A stretch of 42,416 nt of DNA from Chitinophagaceae bacterium. Lineage in GTDB: Bacteria > Bacteroidota > Bacteroidia > Chitinophagales > Chitinophagaceae. Where the stretch lies: assembly GCA_016787135.1 (NCBI GenBank), contig JAEUVK010000090.1, positions 1 through 42,416 of the forward strand, written 5' to 3'. Below the pieces are notes generated by a model. The model ran no database searches and was not told the DNA's origin. It was given only the letters and a program-made list of their open reading frames with translations. Made by a program: the position numbers and the translations under genes. Shown here in pieces: positions 1-7,009 of the stretch; the stretch's first letter is position 1, and the number at the start of each line of letters is the position of its first letter.

Positions 1-1379
1 ATGATTCGTTCCTGGCCGATGCTCTGGAAGGATATGCCATTGCCGGAGTAAATGTTAATGCTGATATTGCTGAACTAAAAAGAAGACTGGCCGGGAAAGC
101 GGAAGAAAAGAAAGTAATACCGATACATGGCAGCAGCAGATATTCTTTCCCCTGGTTGAGAGCGGCCGCAGTGATCATCTTTTTGGCAGGCGCCGGGCTA
201 TTATCTTATCAATTCCTGTTTAAGACAAAGAACACAGACATTGCCCAGGCTCCTCAAAAGGAAACGCAAACAACAAACAACTCTGCAACAGTCAATGCAC
301 AGACAGTAACAAATATTCCGGATACACCGGCCACGAACGCAACCAATAATGTAACCAGTGGTACAGTCGGTACACCACCACGTAAAATATCCGAAAAGGA
401 GCAATTTTCTAAAAGCAACAATGATCCCGGGACTGAAACAGCCACAGTAGCTTCCGAAAAAAAAGAGCTTGCCAAAAGTATTGATGACAAAACTGCACCT
501 GTGACTGGCAACGTAAATGACCGGACAAAAAATACAGAAAGGCTTGAAGAAACAGCTAACAAACCTGTTGTTGCCAGTACCAGCAAACCGGCAGCAATAA
601 ATACGGATGCAGTTAAAAAAGATGTTGCAATGAACGATGATGCCGCCAGGCAACAGGGACGTTTCAGCAAGCAAAGGGCAGAAAACGATGCTGACAAATC
701 ACCTAAAGAGGGTGTAGTAACAGCTAAAGACATCCCCGGCACTAACCGCAGCAACCAGGGATATCTAAGTAACATGAATTACTTCCGGGGGAAGGTGACC
801 GATGCCAATAATAACCCGCTACCCTTTACCAATGTTGTCAATACTGTTGACAATGTCGGTACTTACAGCGATGCCAAAGGGAATTTCACCCTCGTATCCA
901 CTGACTCCATGATGGATGTTCAGCTGAGATCACTGGGTTTTGAGAATAACAAAATTCGCCTTCGCAGTGACATCCCCACCAACCAGATCATGATGCAGGA
1001 AGACAGGAGCCTTAATGCAAGAATACTGGATACAGTCAAACGGAATTTTGCTGTACGTTCCCGCGAAGGAAATATGACCTTTGAAGAACCTGAGCCGGCC
1101 GATGGATGGACATCTTACGGCAGCTATCTGGCCAATAACCTGAATGTGCCTGAATCATTTGATACCAAAAAGAATATTGACCAGAATGTGGTTGAGCTTT
1201 CCTTTGAAGTAAATAAATTCGGCGATCCCGTCAATATCCGGGTTGAAAAATCACTCTGTGACAAATGTGATAAAGAAGCCATACGCCTTGTAAAAGAAGG
1301 GCCCAAATGGAAACGCAAGGCCAAAAAAGGCAAAAGAACAACCGTCAGGGTCCCCTTTATAAAACCATCTGATTGGTAA
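1..1379 (+). CDS. Anti-sigma-like membrane protein with CarboxypepD_reg and TonB-C-like domains (5' partial)
   Basis: The reading frame is open from the left edge (first full codon at base 3), so the true start lies outside the window. The visible N-terminus (DSFLADALEGY) resembles the end of the short cytoplasmic domain seen in Bacteroidota anti-sigma-like proteins. One membrane segment follows at about bases 156-225. A long low-complexity linker rich in Thr, Asn, Lys and Ala comes next. A carboxypeptidase-regulatory-like beta domain starts at FRGKVTDANNNPLPF (about base 790). The C-terminus has a TonB-C-like fold (VELSFEVNKFGDPVNIRVEK, then DKEAIRLVKEGPKWK). I infer a periplasm-facing regulator, probably encoded next to an ECF sigma factor upstream, which I cannot see. 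It could instead be a plain TonB-like envelope protein. Confidence 0.8.
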   Translation, partial: DSFLADALEGYAIAGVNVNADIAELKRRLAGKAEEKKVIPIHGSSRYSFPWLRAAAVIIFLAGAGLLSYQFLFKTKNTDIAQAPQKETQTTNNSATVNAQTVTNIPDTPATNATNNVTSGTVGTPPRKISEKEQFSKSNNDPGTETATVASEKKELAKSIDDKTAPVTGNVNDRTKNTERLEETANKPVVASTSKPAAINTDAVKKDVAMNDDAARQQGRFSKQRAENDADKSPKEGVVTAKDIPGTNRSNQGYLSNMNYFRGKVTDANNNPLPFTNVVNTVDNVGTYSDAKGNFTLVSTDSMMDVQLRSLGFENNKIRLRSDIPTNQIMMQEDRSLNARILDTVKRNFAVRSREGNMTFEEPEPADGWTSYGSYLANNLNVPESFDTKKNIDQNVVELSFEVNKFGDPVNIRVEKSLCDKCDKEAIRLVKEGPKWKRKAKKGKRTTVRVPFIKPSDW

Positions 1380-1438
1380 TACACCATACCATTCGTAAAA
1401 TCATTTTTTCCCGCCTGCATATCTTGTTCCCCATTCCC

Positions 1439-1446
1439 TACCTTTG
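1439..1446 (+). promoter_or_regulatory. -7 element TACCTTTG upstream of the DUF2911 gene
   Basis: The sequence matches the Bacteroidota sigma-A -7 consensus TAnnTTTG exactly and lies 24 bases before the ATG at 1471. No TTTG is found at the usual 19-21 base spacing, so the -33 part is weak. Confidence 0.5.
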
Positions 1447-1470
1447 GCCCTCATAAAAACATGCATTGCT

Positions 1471-2304
1471 ATGAAACAATTTTTTGTTGCAGCTATCGCT
1501 GCGTCTTTTTTTATTTCTGCTGAAGCACAATTAAAAACACCGGCGCCAAGCCCTACCCAGACCGTTAAACAGGACTTTGGCCTTGCTTCCATTGAGTTAT
1601 CATACTCACGCCCTGGCGTAAAAGGAAGAAAGATATTCGGAGATGTGGTGCCTTACGGCAAAGTATGGCGTACAGGGGCCAACAGTGCTACCACCCTTAC
1701 ATTTGGCGATGAAGTCACTATCGGCGGCACAAAGGTTCCTGCCGGCAAATATGGTCTTCTGACCATACCCGATAAAAGCAACTGGATTATCATCATCAGC
1801 AAACAAACTGATGTAACAAGCCCGGCTGCTTATAAAATGGATCAGGATGTAGTACGGGTAACAGTGCCTGTCAAAAAAATGAAAGAGTCTGCAGAGTCAT
1901 TTACTATACAATTCGCCAATATAAAGCCTGATGCTTGTGAGCTGCACCTCATGTGGGCAAAGTCAGCCGTTGTATTGCCTGTCTCTACCGAAATCGACAG
2001 CAAGATCATGGCCAGTATCAATGCTGAAATGAAAAAAGATAAACCCCCATATTACCAGGCTGCCATGTATTATATGGATAACGGTAAAGACCTGAACCAG
2101 GCACAGGAATGGTTCAGCAAGGCGGCAGAAGGAAATACCACGGCATTCTGGATCTACCATCAATGGGCAAACTGCCTGGCTAAACTTGGTAAAAAGGAAG
2201 AAGCCAAAGCAAAAGCGGAGAAATCAAAAGAAATGGCCCTTGCTGCCAAGAATGATGATTACGTCAAACTCAATGACAAATTGCTGGCAAGCCTGAAAAA
2301 ATAA
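1471..2304 (+). CDS. Secreted DUF2911 protein
   Basis: The protein has 277 residues from the ATG at 1471. This start gives a clean signal peptide (MKQFFVAAIAASFFISAEAQ). An upstream TTG at 1444 would put nine non-signal residues in front and was not chosen. The DUF2911 core covers about residues 30-165, with the characteristic stretch SIELSYSRPGVKGRKIFG, then VWRTGANSATTL and GTKVPAGKYGLLTIP. The last 90 residues are helical and TPR-like (YYQAAMYYMDNG, then WANCLAKLGKKEEAKAKAEK). This family is common and usually exported in Bacteroidota, and its biochemical role is unknown. It follows the anti-sigma-like gene but has its own promoter-like element and a strong terminator, so it is probably transcribed alone. 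Confidence 0.9.
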   Translation: MKQFFVAAIAASFFISAEAQLKTPAPSPTQTVKQDFGLASIELSYSRPGVKGRKIFGDVVPYGKVWRTGANSATTLTFGDEVTIGGTKVPAGKYGLLTIPDKSNWIIIISKQTDVTSPAAYKMDQDVVRVTVPVKKMKESAESFTIQFANIKPDACELHLMWAKSAVVLPVSTEIDSKIMASINAEMKKDKPPYYQAAMYYMDNGKDLNQAQEWFSKAAEGNTTAFWIYHQWANCLAKLGKKEEAKAKAEKSKEMALAAKNDDYVKLNDKLLASLKK

Positions 2305-2324
2305 CAAGCGGCAAAATAATATTG

Positions 2325-2355
2325 AAATAGCTCCTTTACCGGGAGCTATTTTTTT
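2325..2355 (+). terminator. Rho-independent terminator after the DUF2911 gene
   Basis: A perfect 10-bp stem (AAATAGCTCC at 2325-2334 with GGAGCTATTT at 2342-2351) has a 7-base loop and runs into a T-tract. The opposing symporter gene stops inside the loop (TAA at 2338-2336), so its last codons are encoded in the stem. Confidence 0.85.
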
Positions 2356-4075
2356 GTGGCAGCATTTTGTTCAGCAACTGGCTGAAGAAAATGACACCGA
2401 GTGCTCCGATGGGATTGAGCCAGAGAAAACCCATTTTTAAAACGGGTGGTTTTGTTTTGGTAAGAATGAATACGCAAAGCACCAGTAATTCTGCCAGTAC
2501 AGCACCCCAGAATACCGCATTGCCACTGGTAATATTCTTACAAAAGAAAGCAACAAGGAACACTCCTAATATCACTCCATAAAATAATGACCCCAGGACA
2601 TTCACTGCTTCAATAAGACTGTTGCCGATGTTGTAGGTGAACATGGCCACTACGATACAAAATATACCCCATATCAATGTATATTTCTTTGAAAGCTTAT
2701 ACTCATCCTCCCCGCTTTCCTTATTCTTTCTGAAACGACGGTGAAAATCCACCATAGAGCAGGAGGCCAGGGAATTGATGGCTGCGGCAATACTTCCCCA
2801 CGAGGCCAGGAAAATAATAGCGATCAGCAATCCCACCAATCCTGCCGGCAAATGATCCACCACGAACCGGAGGAAAATATAGTTGGTATCGTTCTCATCA
2901 CCTTTTACTTCCTTTGATCTTATCCATGTCTTTACCTGGTTTCTGAGGGTATCAGATCTTTTTTGCAACAACTGCAGTTCAGCAGCGCTATTATCAACAG
3001 CCGTTTTATCATTACCATCAGACGCTTTTATAAAAGCCGTGACGCTTTGTTTCTTTTGTTCAGCGATAGCTGCATATTGCTGCTGAGCCAGTGAAAAAGA
3101 ATCTTTATAGACCGACCGTTCCAGTTTTTTTACTTGTACATCATTGAAGAATATCGGTGCATTATTGAACTGGTAAAAGGTAAAGACCAGTACGCCTACC
3201 AGTAATATCAGGAACTGCATCGGTACTTTGACAAGGCCGTTCATGAGCAAACCCATGCGGCTTTCTTTGATATTTTTTGCCGTAAGATATCTTCCTACCT
3301 GGCTTTGATCAGCACCGAAATAGGATAAAGCCAAAAAGAATCCACCGATGATACCGCTCAGTAAATTATACTGGTCGCTCCAGTTGAAACCTTTTTCAGT
3401 AATACCCGTAGTGATCACATTCAGTTTACCGAGCTTTCCTCCCACCTTCAAGGCATCTGTAAACCCAATACCTTCCGGTAACATATGTACCACCATATAA
3501 GCAGCCAGGAACATACCTGTAAAAACAATGATCAGTTGCAATTGCTGGGTATAGGCTACAGCTTTAGCACCCCCTGTCATCGTGTAGATGATCAGCAGCC
3601 CGCCCATGAACAGGTTGGTCCAGTAGATATTCCAATCCAGTAAAGAAGAAAGTATAATAGAAGGTGCAAACACGCTGATGCCTGTTGACAATCCTCTCTG
3701 TAATAAGAATAGGAAAGAAGTCAGCGATCTTGTTTTCCCGTCAAACCTTGTTTCCAAATATTCGTAAGCAGTATAAACCTTCAATTTACTGAATATCGGG
3801 ACAAAAAACATGCAGATAACGATCGTGGCAAGCGGGATACCGAAATAATATTGCACAAAACGCATCCCATCGGTATAGGCCTGGCCGGGAGCAGAAAGAA
3901 AAGTAATGGCGCTGGCCTGCGTTCCCATGATACTTAATAACACTAATCCCCAGGGCATGCTCCGGTTATCGAGAAAATAGCCATCCAGGTTACGGGATGT
4001 CCGGCTTTTATATAAACCGTAAATAATAGTGGCAAGCAGCGTTATGAACAGTATGATCCAATCAAACCGGCTCAT
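2336..4075 (-). CDS. Sodium:solute symporter (SSS family)
   Basis: This is a 579-residue integral membrane protein with about thirteen predicted helices and the LeuT-like SSS fold. The start and first helix match the family (DYF/YFLDNRSMPWGLVLLSIMGTQASAITFLSAPG). The small-residue-rich TM8-like segment LASWGSIAAAINSLASCSMVDF is where SSS sodium ligands normally sit. A polar helical insert of about 100 residues (roughly 320-425) interrupts the membrane region and is longer than in compact SSS members. The ATG overlaps the stop of the 41-aa gene as ATGA, so translation is probably coupled. It is the last gene of the PIG-L operon. The substrate cannot be read from sequence; the neighbouring deacetylase suggests an amino sugar or related product. 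Confidence 0.9.
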   Translation of the reverse strand: MSRFDWIILFITLLATIIYGLYKSRTSRNLDGYFLDNRSMPWGLVLLSIMGTQASAITFLSAPGQAYTDGMRFVQYYFGIPLATIVICMFFVPIFSKLKVYTAYEYLETRFDGKTRSLTSFLFLLQRGLSTGISVFAPSIILSSLLDWNIYWTNLFMGGLLIIYTMTGGAKAVAYTQQLQLIIVFTGMFLAAYMVVHMLPEGIGFTDALKVGGKLGKLNVITTGITEKGFNWSDQYNLLSGIIGGFFLALSYFGADQSQVGRYLTAKNIKESRMGLLMNGLVKVPMQFLILLVGVLVFTFYQFNNAPIFFNDVQVKKLERSVYKDSFSLAQQQYAAIAEQKKQSVTAFIKASDGNDKTAVDNSAAELQLLQKRSDTLRNQVKTWIRSKEVKGDENDTNYIFLRFVVDHLPAGLVGLLIAIIFLASWGSIAAAINSLASCSMVDFHRRFRKNKESGEDEYKLSKKYTLIWGIFCIVVAMFTYNIGNSLIEAVNVLGSLFYGVILGVFLVAFFCKNITSGNAVFWGAVLAELLVLCVFILTKTKPPVLKMGFLWLNPIGALGVIFFSQLLNKMLPQKNSSR

Positions 4076-4197
4076 GAAAAATATTTCGTAAACAATGAGA
4101 ACAAAATGATCAGCACTACAAGAAATACAACAACCAGTATGTACCAGCGGTTCCAGTTCTTAAACAATGGCGCTTTATCGTTATCCTGCATAAGCAT
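4072..4197 (-). CDS. 41-aa single-pass membrane microprotein, candidate symporter small subunit
   Basis: The product begins MLMQDNDKAPLFKNWNRWY and continues with one hydrophobic helix ending LFSLFTKYFS. A downstream ATG at 4191 is also possible. It starts 3 bases after the 59-aa gene stops. Its TGA overlaps the symporter ATG (ATGA), a classic coupling arrangement. The short polar head, a Trp-x-x-Trp-Tyr membrane-interface motif and a single helix, together with the position directly in front of an SSS transporter, suggest a small accessory subunit. The layout recalls DUF4212 small subunits of other symporters, but I do not recognise this protein as that family (it has one helix, not two). 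That it is a gene is well supported by the tight spacing; its role is inferred. Confidence 0.7.
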   Translation of the reverse strand: MLMQDNDKAPLFKNWNRWYILVVVFLVVLIILFSLFTKYFS

Positions 4198-4200
4198 GGT

Positions 4201-4380
4201 TTACCTGTTTCGGGTGGATCGCAACCAGCCGAGTGCTACGATAGTTCCTCCTATGATAAGCCCCAGTAAGATGCCAAGTCTTACCCTTTTTATTAATACA
4301 CCTACTATCAATCCAAGTATGATGGCAAGGATAAAAGCCATATCACCCCTTCTTGTATCCGGTTTTCTTTGCTGTACCAT
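4201..4380 (-). CDS. 59-aa small membrane protein
   Basis: The product starts MVQQRKPDTRRGDMAF. It has two short hydrophobic segments, ILAIILGLIVGVLI and LGILLGLIIGGTIVALGWL, separated by a basic turn (KRVR), and ends LRSTRNR. This predicts a helical hairpin with a positively charged cytoplasmic face. The ATG shares its A with the TAA stop of the PIG-L gene (TAATG), so it is almost certainly translated by re-initiation. It belongs to the PIG-L/symporter operon. I do not recognise a family. Confidence 0.65.
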   Translation of the reverse strand: MVQQRKPDTRRGDMAFILAIILGLIVGVLIKRVRLGILLGLIIGGTIVALGWLRSTRNR

Positions 4381-6890
4381 TAAAATCCTTTTTTCCTGTT
4401 CAATGCAATGATATTCGCCAGCAACCTGTATGCCCCGGGAACACCGGCCGGCAATTCACGGAAGAAAACAATGCCGGTATAGACAAAAACTCCCTTTCCA
4501 TGTTTTGCAATGACCAGGCTTCCTTCATCGGGCTTTTCACCCGGGTCATTCATCGTCAGTACAGTTTCATATTTCGTACTGTCCCATGCCGCTGCGTGAT
4601 AGATACTTCGTTCCTGTATCCAGCCTTTGAAGTCATCGGGTGTGATCTTATTGGGAAAATTGAATACGGGATGATCGGGCTTTAATAAAGTCACAGGTGC
4701 ATTTTCATCTGTGATCCTGTTCCTCGAAATATTAAAGTTATACGGCCCTATTTTAGCCCTTACCGGACCGATCTGGTTGCTGGTATTGTATTGTACGATC
4801 AGGTTGCCACCATCATTCACATACTTCATCAGTTTGTCATAATGGTTATTCATCCATTCATTGGTATTATATGCCCTGACACCCGTAATGATCGCATCAA
4901 ACTGCTGCAGGTTATTTCTTGAAAGCTCTTTATCGGTCAGTAATGTCACTTCATACCCCATTTGTTCCAGTGCCCCGGGTACTTTATCACCGGCGCCGAT
5001 GATGTAACCGATCTTTTTGTTATAGGTTTTCAGATCCACATACTTCAAAGAGACATCGGCCTTATGGAAATAATTGATATAAGGGATATGATCATACTTT
5101 ATCTCATGTTTATCCTCCGCTACGATAGTATTTTCACCGTCAGAGATCACAAAAACCAATTCCTCATTATTCTTCCCCACCTCTCCGCTATACACGATAT
5201 CAGAGACCTGATTCTTAGCACCGACAGAAAGGTTGCTGTTAGTAAGAGAAACGCTTTTAAATACTTTACCCGAAGGACCTGATGTCACCTGTATATTTCC
5301 TGCAAATCCCTTTTTCATACCCCTTATAGTCAGAGAACCTTCAATGTTCTTTTTATCGGGAGTCGTCACCTGCACATCTTCAGCAGGACTCACGGTGACC
5401 GGTGGAAGAACGACCATTGGCTCATACAGCTCACCCCTTACCGGGTCAGTAAACTTATACTTCACTGGCCTGGTGAAAGTAAAACCCTCTCCGAATATTT
5501 TTATTCGTATGGTAGCCGCATAAGATGGGTCCACATCCGGCTGCCCGATCTTTAACTGGTCAGTGACATTAAAGTACCCCTCTTCCATTTTATTTACCAG
5601 CCAGTAAGGCTGTGTAAGGGATTTTGATGACGGGACAAAAAAGGTCTTTGAAAAATTCAGGTTCTTGTTCTTCTCCAATGTCCTGGAAAAAACAGAATCA
5701 AATCCATCTACCATCACATTTTGCAAAACAGCATCAGTGCCCAGGCGATTATTGAAAGAAAAATTGATCCTTACCGAATCCGTCTGAACAGCAAATTGTT
5801 CTGAAGTAGTAACATCTAAAAACAAACCGCTGCATTGAGCAATCAGTTGAGATACTTCCCGAAGTTTCTGCGTTTTCCAATACCCTTCTTCCAGGTTGCC
5901 GATCGCCTTATATAACCTGACCAGGCCTTGTACAGAACTCTCCGGATGTAACAGGTCGAATGAAGCGGTAAGGCTGTCAAGTATCGTTTGAATAGCTTGT
6001 CCTCCTTTTACTTTCTTCCAGCTTAGATCAGTTCCTTCCATCAGATCACTCTGCGGCTGATCACCCTTTGTAGCTTTGAAATACTCCAACGATTCTCCCC
6101 GTGATGCCGGCACGCCGAATCCCTGGCTTTTATGCTGGCTGCGACTCTCCGCCGCTATTTCACCATAACTTTTTCCCAATAAGGGGTTATAGCCTCCTAC
6201 ATCGATCTTGAACTGATCTTCCCTTGTGGTATTATTACCACCAAAATTGAATGTATTCCACAATATCCTTTTCACCTGCCAGGTTTGCACATATTTCAAT
6301 TGTTCAGGAAAACGATTCGGATCGGCTGCAGCACTAAATGCTTCATTAGCCAATATGGCCGACCCGGTATGATGTCCATGCCCCCCTTCTCCTGTTGTCG
6401 GGAACCTTGTAATGATCACATCCGGCTGAAACCTCCGGATCACCCACACCACATCACTCAGTATTTTTTCCTTATCCCATTTAGTAAATGTTTCCTCAGG
6501 GTTCTTGGAAAAGCCAAAATCAAAAGCCCGGGTAAAGAATTGTTCGCCTCCGTCAATTCTCCGGGCTGCTAATAATTCCTGCGTCCGTATCAGTCCTAAT
6601 TCGATACCCTGTTCGTCGCCTATCAGGTTTTGTCCGCCATCACCCCTGGTCATAGACAAATACCCTGTACGGTATAATTTGTCTTTTGATAAATAAGCGA
6701 TCAGTCGGGTATTCTCATCATCCGGATGCGCTGCTATATATAAAACTGAGCCAAGCACATTCAGTTTACGAAGCGCCAGGTACATATCAGCAGATGTCCA
6801 GTTTTGAGGTGCCTGAGAAAATGTATCCTTTGGTAAGCTCAGGATGCCAAGGCAAAAGACAAAAGAAGCAAGAAGTAAAGTTTTTCTCAT
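4380..6890 (-). CDS. Secreted PIG-L family deacetylase with C-terminal amidotransferase-like domain
   Basis: The protein has 836 residues. A signal peptide (MRKTLLLASFVFCLGILSLP) is followed by a PIG-L/LmbE N-deacetylase domain (about 45-290). The zinc motif AHPDDE is at residues 54-59 and a second His cluster HGHH at 171-174. Known family members hydrolyse N-acetyl groups from GlcNAc-containing substrates. A beta-rich middle region (about 350-600) is followed by a flavodoxin/class I amidotransferase-like domain (IGYIIGAGDKVPGALEQMGYEV, then FDAIITGVRAYN, about 620-710). This long form is far larger than the roughly 230-residue bacillithiol enzymes and is extracytoplasmic. It heads an operon with two small membrane proteins and an SSS transporter, which suggests deacetylation followed by import. 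The substrate is unknown. Confidence 0.9.
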   Translation of the reverse strand: MRKTLLLASFVFCLGILSLPKDTFSQAPQNWTSADMYLALRKLNVLGSVLYIAAHPDDENTRLIAYLSKDKLYRTGYLSMTRGDGGQNLIGDEQGIELGLIRTQELLAARRIDGGEQFFTRAFDFGFSKNPEETFTKWDKEKILSDVVWVIRRFQPDVIITRFPTTGEGGHGHHTGSAILANEAFSAAADPNRFPEQLKYVQTWQVKRILWNTFNFGGNNTTREDQFKIDVGGYNPLLGKSYGEIAAESRSQHKSQGFGVPASRGESLEYFKATKGDQPQSDLMEGTDLSWKKVKGGQAIQTILDSLTASFDLLHPESSVQGLVRLYKAIGNLEEGYWKTQKLREVSQLIAQCSGLFLDVTTSEQFAVQTDSVRINFSFNNRLGTDAVLQNVMVDGFDSVFSRTLEKNKNLNFSKTFFVPSSKSLTQPYWLVNKMEEGYFNVTDQLKIGQPDVDPSYAATIRIKIFGEGFTFTRPVKYKFTDPVRGELYEPMVVLPPVTVSPAEDVQVTTPDKKNIEGSLTIRGMKKGFAGNIQVTSGPSGKVFKSVSLTNSNLSVGAKNQVSDIVYSGEVGKNNEELVFVISDGENTIVAEDKHEIKYDHIPYINYFHKADVSLKYVDLKTYNKKIGYIIGAGDKVPGALEQMGYEVTLLTDKELSRNNLQQFDAIITGVRAYNTNEWMNNHYDKLMKYVNDGGNLIVQYNTSNQIGPVRAKIGPYNFNISRNRITDENAPVTLLKPDHPVFNFPNKITPDDFKGWIQERSIYHAAAWDSTKYETVLTMNDPGEKPDEGSLVIAKHGKGVFVYTGIVFFRELPAGVPGAYRLLANIIALNRKKGF

Positions 6891-6906
6891 TCCCGGAATT
6901 ATTCAG

Positions 6907-6914
6907 CGAATATA
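6907..6914 (-). promoter_or_regulatory. Possible -7 element (TATATTCG) for the PIG-L operon
   Basis: On the minus strand TATATTCG matches TAnnTTTG at all but one fixed position and lies 16 bases before the ATG. No convincing -33 element is visible. Confidence 0.3.
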
Positions 6915-6949
6915 ACAGCTATTTATTTAGCGTATCCAACCGCCGGTAC

Positions 6950-6980
6950 AAAAAGAACGGCCCCGCCGGGGACGGGACCG
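6950..6980 (-). terminator. Terminator after the SPFH gene
   Basis: Read on the minus strand, CGGTCCC (6980-6974) pairs with GGGGCCG (6964-6958), with one G-T pair. TTCTTTTT follows (6957-6950). It lies 29 bases past the SPFH stop and separates that gene from the PIG-L operon. Confidence 0.75.
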
Positions 6981-7009
6981 TAACATTTGAAAACTGTTAA
7001 CAATTATCC

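Noticed and set aside
254..775. Minus-strand open frame rich in Ser, Leu and Val opposite the first gene
   Set aside because: It is the antisense of the Thr/Asn/Lys-rich linker; the hydrophobic look is a by-product of that composition, and the plus-strand gene has clear domains.
4106..4411. Plus-strand open frame opposite the small membrane protein genes
   Set aside because: The minus-strand frames are coupled by TAATG and ATGA to known genes and encode sensible membrane helices; the plus frame looks like their antisense.
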